This document shows positions 1 through 7,738 of a stretch of DNA of 64,000 nt, piece by piece. The first letter of the stretch is position 1; each line of letters opens with the position of its first letter. The notes under the pieces are model-generated. The model saw only the letters and a program-made list of their open reading frames with translations. It was not told where the DNA came from and ran no database searches. Source of the stretch: Ruminococcaceae bacterium AB4001 (GTDB lineage: Bacteria > Bacillota > Clostridia > Saccharofermentanales > Saccharofermentanaceae); assembly GCA_000621765.1 (NCBI GenBank), contig JHXJ01000012.1:49635-113634 (forward strand). Reading direction: 5' to 3'. The position numbers and the translations under genes are program-made.

Positions 1-11
1 TTATCTGAAGG

Positions 12-1130
12 TTACGGGTGGTCACCGTACTGGAAAGCATGCTTGTCGTAGTTATAGGAGTAGTCGTAATAGAAGAGGGTGTCCCTGTTCAGGTCATAGC
101 CGCAGCATAATGAGAAAGAAGGAAGCCTGTAGGACTTGTCATCTGCTTTAAAATCGTATTCCTTGCACTCATTCGCGTAGAAACCGGGAAGGAGATATAC
201 CTCCAAAAGTTCGGGCGGATAGCCTGAACCGGCGCGGTCTTCGTCGGTCATCATGAAGTAATCCAGTTCGAATGTCTCATTGGTTTTATCTTCCTTAAGG
301 CCCCATGTCGGGTCGATGTGGTAACCTTTTCCGTCGATGTCCACATATGTCCAGGAGTGGTAGCCGACGTCGTCATTTTCGCCCCAGTTTGATACAGCGA
401 TCGCATTTACGCCGCTCTGCAGAAGCAGGTAGGAATAGAGAGGAGCGAAGTCACCGCAGATGCCTTTCTTATACTTAAGGCAGGCGCAGCCCGAGCCGTC
501 TTCGGACCTGTCCAGTTCATCGTTGTAATCGTATACGTAGTTGCATGCCATGTAGTCGTAGAGGACCAGGCACTTCTCGAAATCGCTGCAGCCGGGTTCT
601 ACGAATGAATTGATTATCGCCATGATGTCGTTCTGGAATCTGGCCTGTCTTTCCAGAAAGTCTTCTTTTGTTTTAGTGTAGTAGATATGTCCGGTGCCGT
701 TCTCAAAGGATGGCGAACCGTCGGGGCTCTTGTCCGTTATCTGCATGCATGCGACGGGGTAGAGCTGGTTGTGCGTTACCGGATCCATGCAGAATTCGTA
801 GATCTCTTCGTTCGCGCATTCGAAAGTGTCTTCTGCATTCTGCAGTGCATCGCAGAGATTAAAGAACGATTCCCTGTAGTCTTCGCTGTAGCATGCATCG
901 AGGAAACAGGAATATACATGTGTATTGAATTTGAGGGGTTCGGCCTGAACGGCTGATTCTGAAGTAGTGGTGACAGAAGACTCTGATACTAAAGTCTCTT
1001 CTATGCTTGGGACTGTCGTTTCAGTTGTTGCGGATGTTGATTCTGTAAATTCGGCACCGCTGCATCCCGACAACGCGATCACAGAGATCAATGCAGCAGA
1101 AATACATCTGCTTACAGATAGCGGTCTCAT
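12..1130 (-). CDS. Transglutaminase-like lipoprotein
   Basis: This 372-residue protein has a lipoprotein signal peptide ending in a lipobox (LSGC, Cys at about residue 23). A Ser/Thr/Glu-rich linker follows, so it should be anchored outside the membrane. The C-terminal half carries a transglutaminase/protease-like core: a Cys in KGICGDF, a His in GYHSWTYV, and an Asp in YHIDPTWGL, in the order of the Cys-His-Asp triad. Family knowledge suggests a cysteine peptidase or crosslinking role on cell-surface substrates, but the substrate cannot be read from the sequence. The start is preceded by an AAGGA-type ribosome site. It is divergent from the ABC-F unit and appears monocistronic. Confidence 0.8.
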   Translation of the reverse strand: MRPLSVSRCISAALISVIALSGCSGAEFTESTSATTETTVPSIEETLVSESSVTTTSESAVQAEPLKFNTHVYSCFLDACYSEDYRESFFNLCDALQNAEDTFECANEEIYEFCMDPVTHNQLYPVACMQITDKSPDGSPSFENGTGHIYYTKTKEDFLERQARFQNDIMAIINSFVEPGCSDFEKCLVLYDYMACNYVYDYNDELDRSEDGSGCACLKYKKGICGDFAPLYSYLLLQSGVNAIAVSNWGENDDVGYHSWTYVDIDGKGYHIDPTWGLKEDKTNETFELDYFMMTDEDRAGSGYPPELLEVYLLPGFYANECKEYDFKADDKSYRLPSFSLCCGYDLNRDTLFYYDYSYNYDKHAFQYGDHP

Positions 1131-1339
1131 TATTCAGTTCCTTCTTCCTATTATCGTTCCCATTACCGGCCAATCCGGGGAGCGCTGTTCTGTCATTCAG
1201 CGCACAGCCTGAAGTTGTCAGCGCTTCCCTTAAGCCACCTGAAGTATAACATTAGCCCGGCTGTGATATGCGTGAGGAGTGAGGGAAGTATGAGTGAAAG
1301 ATGCGTGATTTGCGTGACGAATAAATTACAAAAGCCCGC

Positions 1340-1368
1340 TTGACGGAGCACTATACATGCTGTATTAT
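1340..1368 (+). promoter_or_regulatory. Promoter of the ABC-F unit
   Basis: TTGACG (1340-1345), a 17-base spacer and TATTAT (1363-1368) make a good sigma-A-type promoter. Transcription would begin near 1375, upstream of the leader peptide and attenuator hairpin. Confidence 0.6.
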
Positions 1369-1401
1369 CACGGCTGAAACAAAACAAACGGAGGAACACC
1401 G

Positions 1402-1422
1402 ATGAGAAAGACAATCTGCTGA
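1402..1422 (+). CDS. Leader peptide of the ABC-F gene (MRKTIC)
   Basis: This six-codon ORF encodes MRKTIC and ends in TGA. A GGAGG ribosome site (1390-1394) lies eight bases before its ATG. It sits between the promoter and the terminator-like hairpin in front of the ABC-F gene. Short leader ORFs of this kind are known to control ABC-F resistance genes: a drug-stalled ribosome changes leader folding. The role here is inferred from that arrangement. Confidence 0.55.
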   Translation: MRKTIC

Positions 1423-1485
1423 AGTTTAATAAAACTGCCTCGCGGATAAGTCTTTTTTGTGTGTTCATTTATATTGCATTTTTAT

Positions 1486-1517
1486 AGCCGCGGCCGCTAC
1501 TTTACGTCGCGGCTTTT
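1486..1517 (+). terminator. Attenuator hairpin before the ABC-F gene
   Basis: AGCCGCG (1486-1492) pairs perfectly with CGCGGCT (1508-1514) and a TTTT run follows, between the leader ORF and the ABC-F start. A competing antiterminator is visible: CGCGGATAA (1441-1449) can pair with TTAT (1482-1485) plus CCGCG (1488-1492) with a two-base bulge, which would destroy the terminator's left arm. Confidence 0.55.
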
Positions 1518-1553
1518 GATTTATCCGGCAGAGGATTTTCGAAAGGAATCAAT

Positions 1554-3014
1554 ATGCCAGTAATCAATATCAACAATCTTACATTCGGATACGACGGGTC
1601 AGAGAAGACCCTGTTCGATGACGTATCCATCTCTCTGGACACTTCCTGGAAGCTTGCTCTGGCAGGCCGCAACGGAAGGGGCAAGACAACGTTTTTCAAG
1701 CTGTTAAGAGGTGAGCTCCCTTATTCGGGAACCATCACGAGTGTTCCCGCGACGATACTTTTCCCTATGTCGGAACTGCCCGAAAATGAGGACTGGAAGG
1801 TCCGCAAGGAACTCAACCTGATGGGCGCTGATCCTGATATCATGTGGCGTCCGATGGAGACGCTTTCGGGAGGTGAGCGCACCAAGCTGATGCTCGCAAA
1901 CCTCTTCGCATCCGACAGTATCTATCCATTGATAGATGAGCCGACAAACCATCTGGACAGACAGGGAAGAGAGGCCGTGGCCGATTATCTTTCCTCAAAG
2001 GACGGGTTCATCCTGATATCGCATGACCGCGCATTTCTTGACAGGTGTACGGACCACACACTCGTCATTACTAAGACAGGATTAGAACTTGTCGCAGCGA
2101 CGTATTCTGTGTGGTCGGAGAACAATGAGCAGCGCATGGAGAGCGAACGTTCGCGCAATGAACAGCTCAAAAAAGAGATGAGTTCTATTGACGCTGCCAT
2201 GAAAAAGAATGCGCAGTGGTCTTCAAAAGCAGAAGGACATAAGAACCGTTCAAAGGCGCCTTCGAAGGTCGCAGAAGACCATTTCAGAAGGGCGTTTGAA
2301 GCAGAGAAGGCCAGAAAACTGATGGCGGCCGCGAAGAATCTCGAGCGAAGGAACGAACGCAAGATGGAAGAAAAGCAGGGCCTTCTCAAAGACCTTGAAC
2401 GCTCCGAGAAACTCAAGATAACCGGAACCGAACATCACAATAAGACGCCTGTCATCTTAAAGAACGTGACCTTGAAACGATATGGCGGGACCATTGCCGA
2501 AGGCATTGATCTGACGGTCTCGCGCGGCTCGAAGATCTCACTTCAGGGAAGAAACGGCTGCGGCAAGAGTACACTCATAAAGTTCCTCGCAGGTATCGGT
2601 GACGAAGAAGGGATCACCGCGGAAGGCGATATCTATATCGCTCCCGGACTTAAGATCTCTTATGTCGGACAGGACACATCTTCACTTAAAGGAACGCTTT
2701 ATGAGATAGCCGATGAACGCGGCGCGGATAAGACTTTGTTCAGTACGATACTCATCAAGATGGGCTTTACAAAAGAGATGTTATACAGGGACGTATCAGC
2801 GCTTTCGTTAGGTCAGAAGAAGTTCGTCATGATCGCGCTGAGCCTGTGCGAGAATGCGGATCTTTATCTCTGGGACGAGCCGCTGAATTACATCGATGTC
2901 TATATGCGTCAGGAGATCCAGCGTCTAGTAAAAGAGAACGATATCACCATTCTATTTGTCGAGCATGACAGAACGTTTTCGGAGGCGGTTGCTGACGTGG
3001 AAGTTTGCATGTGA
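1554..3014 (+). CDS. ABC-F ATPase, Lsa/Vga-like ribosomal protection protein
   Basis: This 486-residue protein has two ABC ATPase domains and no membrane segments, the ABC-F layout. Domain 1 has Walker A GRNGRGKTT (about 38-46), signature LSGGERTK and Walker B LIDEPTNHLD. A long charged linker (about 175-290) is the region that reaches into the ribosome in this family. Domain 2 has GRNGCGKST, the degenerate signature LSLGQKK and LYLWDEPLNYID, typical of Lsa/Vga/CplR proteins. Such proteins release lincosamide, streptogramin A and pleuromutilin antibiotics from the 50S subunit. The ATG has a GAAAGGA ribosome site. The upstream leader ORF and hairpin suggest drug-induced expression. The resistance spectrum is inferred, and a housekeeping translation role remains possible. 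Confidence 0.82.
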   Translation: MPVININNLTFGYDGSEKTLFDDVSISLDTSWKLALAGRNGRGKTTFFKLLRGELPYSGTITSVPATILFPMSELPENEDWKVRKELNLMGADPDIMWRPMETLSGGERTKLMLANLFASDSIYPLIDEPTNHLDRQGREAVADYLSSKDGFILISHDRAFLDRCTDHTLVITKTGLELVAATYSVWSENNEQRMESERSRNEQLKKEMSSIDAAMKKNAQWSSKAEGHKNRSKAPSKVAEDHFRRAFEAEKARKLMAAAKNLERRNERKMEEKQGLLKDLERSEKLKITGTEHHNKTPVILKNVTLKRYGGTIAEGIDLTVSRGSKISLQGRNGCGKSTLIKFLAGIGDEEGITAEGDIYIAPGLKISYVGQDTSSLKGTLYEIADERGADKTLFSTILIKMGFTKEMLYRDVSALSLGQKKFVMIALSLCENADLYLWDEPLNYIDVYMRQEIQRLVKENDITILFVEHDRTFSEAVADVEVCM

Positions 3015-3156
3015 AGAGATATTTCTGCACGGATTGCTGCCAGACTGACCCTGTATTAATAATTTTGTTTTTAATCATTAATAGATTAGTAATGAGTCTT
3101 TATGCTCCCAGCCATATAATTTAGATTGTAAAGTCTGTCATTATGCGGTGAGGTGT

Positions 3157-5442
3157 ATGGTCTTTTCGAGAACAATCTATGCAATTATTTTCGGTGCAAT
3201 GATTCTTGTGCTGATTGCATGTGCTGTTGATTCCCGGCGTCATCACAAGGAGCTGGGAAAGGCGGTAGCATGGCTTGATCTTGCGCTTATTCCGCCGATT
3301 CTCGGAAATGCCATCATCATAATCTCACGCAGAAGACTTGCGGCTCTCATAGGCTGCTACACATACTATATCGGAATGGATTTCATGCTCTTTGCACTTC
3401 TCTATTTCACGGAAGCATACTGCAAAGGCGCAAACAAAGGACGCAAGGTGCCTGTATGGCTTTACGGCACACTGGTTGCCGACGCATGCCAGATAATCAT
3501 GAATATATTCACCGGTCATGCTTTCACTATTGACTGGGTGGTATATAACAACGAAGTCTTCTATGTCATGAAGCCGCTCGCCGGACAGATGATCCACAGA
3601 GTAGTTGACTATGGTATCGTCGTTCTGATCATTGCAGTCTTCCTCATGACTGCGATCAAGACACTCAGAATCTACAGGGAAAGATATTCGATCATCTTCG
3701 TATCACTGGTCGCGATCGGATTGTGGGAATCGTTCTACATCTTCTCGAAAAATCCGATCGACCGCTCCATGATAGGCTTCGGCGCATTCGGCATCCTCGT
3801 TTATTACTTCTCGATCCACTACAGGCCGCTGAGGCTCCTCGACCGGATGCTGTCAGGTATTGTATCCAATGGTACAGATGCATGCTTCATCTTCACTCCG
3901 AGAGGAAGATGCATCTGGGTCAACCATGCTGCGAGCATGCTCGTCGGCGTTAAGGAAGATAACTGTGAAGGCGCGCCCGAACTTCTGGAATACCTTTTCA
4001 AGACCAAGCTCCGCAACGGCAACTGGTCCGAACAGCATTCGACCGGCGGTGGTGACAGCATCCAGTACTATCTCCTCGAAAACCGCGACGTCGTCAATGC
4101 GAAAGGCGTGGTCACTGGTTACTACCTCAAGGTACGTGACGTTACCGAGGAACAGCTCAGGATCAGGCGCGAAATGTACGAAGCAACTCACGACCGCCTG
4201 ACGGGACTTTATACGAGAGATCATCTTTTCAAGTGCGCTAAGGGCGCCATAGACGTTCACTCTGACGTTGAATACATCATCCTGTACATCAACGTCAAGA
4301 ACTTCAAGGTCGTAAACGATATCTTCGGTAACGAGTTCGGCGACTATGCGATCAAGAGCTTTGCCGAGAAGATGAAGAATGCTTTCTCGAAGCGTTCCGT
4401 TTTCGGAAGACTCGGAGGAGCAAACTTCGGCATCATCCTTCCCAAAGACGAGTACGATGAGAAGACGATGGCGAACCTTTTCTCCCATGTAAACATCAAG
4501 AAGGGAAACGCGAAATATCCTCTTCAGGTGCAGGTCGGAGTCTATGAGGTCGACCGCGAAGAGACAGACATTTCCGTCATGTTTGCAAATGCACGTCTTG
4601 CCCTTTCAACGATCGAGCACGACGACTCAAAGCATATCTCTTACTACGATGAGCAGCTGAGAAACGAGATCCTCTGGAACCAGGAGCTCACCGCCCAGGT
4701 TGCAGATGCGATCAAAGACAGGGATATCAGACCTTACCTGCAGCCCATTGCTGACAGCGATGGAAACATCGTCGGCTGCGAGGCACTTGTCCGCTGGATG
4801 CATAAGGAATACGGACTGCTTCCTCCGGTCAGGTTCATTCCTTCATTTGAGAAGAACGGTCTTATCGCCGATGTCGACAAATATATGTGGCGCTGTGCCT
4901 GTGAGATCCTCTCTGATTGGAAGAAGCGCGGCTGGAACATGTTTGTCTCGGTCAACATCTCTCCGAAAGATTTCTATTACATGGACGTCCCGAAATACAT
5001 CAAGGACCTTGTTAAAGAATACGGTCTCGAACCGAAACAGCTCCGTGTCGAGATCACAGAGTCTGTCATGGTCTCCGATCCTGACAAGGTCATCGCCATA
5101 ATGGATGATTTCCGCAAGGATGGTTTCATCGTCGAGATGGATGACTTCGGAAGCGGTTACTCTTCGCTCAACATGCTCAAGACGCTGCCTGTAGACGTGC
5201 TCAAGATCGACATGAATTTCCTTGGTAGGTCCGATAACGAGAAGAAGGCGGAGACGATCGTCAAGAACATCATCAATCTCTCGCTCGACCTCGGTATCAT
5301 GTCTCTTACTGAAGGTGTTGAGACACAGGAACAGTACAATGGTCTTGCCCAGATGGGCTGCAAGCTCTTCCAGGGTTACTATTTCTCCAAGCCGATCCAG
5401 GTCGATAAGTTTGAGGAACTTGTTATCGAGAAGCAGAAATAG
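3157..5442 (+). CDS. 7TM-PAS-GGDEF(degenerate)-EAL c-di-GMP phosphodiesterase
   Basis: About 761 residues. The N-terminal ~225 residues hold roughly seven membrane segments of the 7TM receptor type. A PAS-like domain (about 235-335), a GGDEF domain (about 345-505) and an EAL domain (about 520-755) follow. The synthase motif is GGANF instead of GGDEF, so cyclase activity is probably lost. The EAL domain keeps EALVRW, VNIS, EITES, DDFGSGYSS, LKIDM and EGVET, so it should hydrolyse c-di-GMP. I prefer ATG 3157 over GTG 3148 because the GTG has no ribosome site, although GGTGAGG lies unusually close to the ATG. It is followed 50 bases later by a second EAL gene, so the two are probably co-transcribed. 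Confidence 0.85.
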   Translation: MVFSRTIYAIIFGAMILVLIACAVDSRRHHKELGKAVAWLDLALIPPILGNAIIIISRRRLAALIGCYTYYIGMDFMLFALLYFTEAYCKGANKGRKVPVWLYGTLVADACQIIMNIFTGHAFTIDWVVYNNEVFYVMKPLAGQMIHRVVDYGIVVLIIAVFLMTAIKTLRIYRERYSIIFVSLVAIGLWESFYIFSKNPIDRSMIGFGAFGILVYYFSIHYRPLRLLDRMLSGIVSNGTDACFIFTPRGRCIWVNHAASMLVGVKEDNCEGAPELLEYLFKTKLRNGNWSEQHSTGGGDSIQYYLLENRDVVNAKGVVTGYYLKVRDVTEEQLRIRREMYEATHDRLTGLYTRDHLFKCAKGAIDVHSDVEYIILYINVKNFKVVNDIFGNEFGDYAIKSFAEKMKNAFSKRSVFGRLGGANFGIILPKDEYDEKTMANLFSHVNIKKGNAKYPLQVQVGVYEVDREETDISVMFANARLALSTIEHDDSKHISYYDEQLRNEILWNQELTAQVADAIKDRDIRPYLQPIADSDGNIVGCEALVRWMHKEYGLLPPVRFIPSFEKNGLIADVDKYMWRCACEILSDWKKRGWNMFVSVNISPKDFYYMDVPKYIKDLVKEYGLEPKQLRVEITESVMVSDPDKVIAIMDDFRKDGFIVEMDDFGSGYSSLNMLKTLPVDVLKIDMNFLGRSDNEKKAETIVKNIINLSLDLGIMSLTEGVETQEQYNGLAQMGCKLFQGYYFSKPIQVDKFEELVIEKQK

Positions 5443-5492
5443 TGACGCAAAGGTCATGTTGTAGTATTATTTGCGGGGAAAAAGGGGACAAG

Positions 5493-7571
5493 ATGGCCAG
5501 AAGAGATCAGAGATACAGATTACCGAGAAACTGGATCGTTATACCGCTCATCGTGTATACGATTGTTTTCAGCATTATAAGCATGCTTATAGCGCTTTCG
5601 ATGGAACTGTTTTCCGGTTACATGTCATCGCTTAAGGCAAGGACTGAACTCGACAACACCCAGTACTATGTGCTTGTTTACGATACTCTGTGTCAGGAAG
5701 ATCTTGTTGTTGCCAGAAACCATCTGATCGAAAACTGCACGTATGAGTTCTTTATCACCGACAAGGACATGAATGTCATTTACCCCAAAGATAAGGAATT
5801 GACGCTCACCAAGAACACAGATGAAGAAGAGAAAGAAAAGAGATTCTCTGTTGCATCGATAAGGTTTTCTGAAGAAGAAACGGACTTCGAAGGAACCGGT
5901 TTCAATTTCACCATAGGCGAAGAGGTAAAGTACTATCCTGACAAGGAAACCGGTTACGTAAATATCTCTGATGACACAATAGTTCCGGACCTCATGAAGA
6001 TCCTTTCGGCAGACGGACTTTTTAAGGACATCATGGTCAATGGCGGACAATACGTAACGCCTTACTGGATCGCTTTTGAAGTTAATAACGGAACGGAAAA
6101 GCTCCTGTTCAAGACATATGCCGCGTATTCACGTGAGGATTTCGTTTATTTCGCACTGTACTTTGCGCTGACCAATCTGATCGCAGATTCCGTCTTCGTT
6201 ATCCTTGTCGTAAATCTTATCAGGACACATAAGAACAACAGGAAGATGAGAAAGCTCGTCTTCAAGGACAATATAACCGGAGACCGCAACTGGTTCTGGT
6301 TTGCCATGAAGAGCAAGGAGCTCATAAAGAAGCGCAAAGGGAACACCCAGTACGCCGTCATCAGCCTTGTTTTCGTGAGATACAGAAACTACGTGCTCTG
6401 CCATTCTTTGGATGCCGGAGAAGAGATCTTACGCAACATCGTCAATACGATAGATGTTTACCTCGACAAGGGCGAGATCTGCGCCTACAGCACGACCTCC
6501 AATTTCCCGATACTGCTGAAGGCTTCAAGTGAGGAGGAAGTCAGGGCAAGGCTCGAAAAGATAATCAAGAGCCTCGTTATCTTAGGCGGCAATCACGACT
6601 TCAAATTCCAGGCCGGCGTCTGCATGATCGATCCCAAGATCAGGAAGAATGCCGACATCGATCTTCTCTACAACAATGCTTCTTCCGCACGCATGACTCT
6701 TGAAGACAGCAGCGATAACGGGATCGCATTCTTCGGCGAAAAGCTCGTTGAGGACGAGAAGTGGATAGACAAGGTAACCGAAAGACAGAGAGAGGCAATC
6801 GAAGCAGAAGAATTCAAGGTCTACTACCAGCCCAAATACGATCCGAGAACCGATGAGCTTATGGGCGCTGAAGCCCTTATCAGATGGTTCTCCGATAAGA
6901 TGGGATTCGTCTCTCCGGGTCAGTTCATACCGATCTTTGAATCCAGCGGATTCATCACAGAGATCGATGACTACATGATCAGGCACGTTGCCCGCGACCA
7001 GAAAAGATGGATCGATGAAGGCAGGAAATGCGTTCCTGTATCGGTCAACGTATCAAGGGCCCATTTTGCCGAAACAAACCTCGCTGACCAGATCAGGGAT
7101 ATCGTAGACGAAGAGGGTGCACCTCATGATCTCATCGAGATCGAACTTACGGAAAGCGCATTCTTCGACGATAAGAAGATCATGCTCACCACGGTCAGGA
7201 AACTCAAGGAATACGGCTTCCTCGTTTCCATGGACGACTTCGGCTCAGGTTATTCTTCACTTAATTCCCTGAAGGACATGCCTCTCGACATCCTTAAGCT
7301 CGATGCAGGATTCTTCAGAAGCGAATCTGATGACGACGGAAGATCAAAGATCGTCGTTTCCGAGGCATTGCAGCTCGCCAGAAAGCTTGACATGATCACC
7401 GTAGCCGAAGGCGTTGAAGAAAAGGAACAGGTCGATTTCCTTGCCAAAGAAGGCTGCAGCATGATCCAGGGTTACTTCTACGCAAAGCCTATGCCTAAGG
7501 AAGAATACGAGTTAAGGCTTGTGGCACAGAAGGCAGAGAGCGCTCCTGAAGAGAAGCCGGAAGAAACTTAA
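5493..7571 (+). CDS. Membrane-anchored degenerate GGDEF-EAL phosphodiesterase
   Basis: About 692 residues from ATG 5493, which has an AAGGGG ribosome site; the longer upstream reading frame lacks one. One membrane helix lies near the N-terminus and a second near residues 215-240, with about 175 residues outside the membrane between them as a likely sensor. The GGDEF domain is badly degraded (STTSNF where GGDEF should be). The EAL domain keeps EALIRW, VNVS, ELTES, DDFGSGYSS, LKLDA and AEGVEE, so phosphodiesterase activity is expected. It is probably the second gene of an operon with the preceding EAL gene: two phosphodiesterases with different sensors. Confidence 0.85.
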   Translation: MARRDQRYRLPRNWIVIPLIVYTIVFSIISMLIALSMELFSGYMSSLKARTELDNTQYYVLVYDTLCQEDLVVARNHLIENCTYEFFITDKDMNVIYPKDKELTLTKNTDEEEKEKRFSVASIRFSEEETDFEGTGFNFTIGEEVKYYPDKETGYVNISDDTIVPDLMKILSADGLFKDIMVNGGQYVTPYWIAFEVNNGTEKLLFKTYAAYSREDFVYFALYFALTNLIADSVFVILVVNLIRTHKNNRKMRKLVFKDNITGDRNWFWFAMKSKELIKKRKGNTQYAVISLVFVRYRNYVLCHSLDAGEEILRNIVNTIDVYLDKGEICAYSTTSNFPILLKASSEEEVRARLEKIIKSLVILGGNHDFKFQAGVCMIDPKIRKNADIDLLYNNASSARMTLEDSSDNGIAFFGEKLVEDEKWIDKVTERQREAIEAEEFKVYYQPKYDPRTDELMGAEALIRWFSDKMGFVSPGQFIPIFESSGFITEIDDYMIRHVARDQKRWIDEGRKCVPVSVNVSRAHFAETNLADQIRDIVDEEGAPHDLIEIELTESAFFDDKKIMLTTVRKLKEYGFLVSMDDFGSGYSSLNSLKDMPLDILKLDAGFFRSESDDDGRSKIVVSEALQLARKLDMITVAEGVEEKEQVDFLAKEGCSMIQGYFYAKPMPKEEYELRLVAQKAESAPEEKPEET

Positions 7572-7684
7572 ATGAGCTGATACGGATACCTGCTGATCCG
7601 GATCAGGGTGTTTCGTGACAAAACCGATAAACCCTGTGATGCCCAAAGTCACAGAGCAAAACAATAAAAGATATGCAAACTAAA

Positions 7685-7712
7685 GGGGTCTGCCTCGTTT
7701 GAGACAGACCCC
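7685..7712. terminator. Bidirectional terminator-like hairpin
   Basis: GGGGTCTG (7685-7692) pairs with CAGACCCC (7705-7712), with a further CTC/GAG inside. It lies between convergent genes (EAL gene and cell-wall-binding protein) and can serve either strand. Confidence 0.5.
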
Positions 7713-7738
7713 TGATTTCACTTTGCTTTAGCTCTTCT

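Noticed and set aside
1193..1468. A 91-codon minus-strand ORF upstream of the ABC-F gene
   Set aside because: It lies over the promoter, leader and antiterminator of the ABC-F unit, has unlikely composition and no ribosome site.
3148..3156. GTG at 3148 as the start of the first EAL gene
   Set aside because: There is no ribosome site before it; ATG 3157 has GGTGAGG directly upstream, though close.
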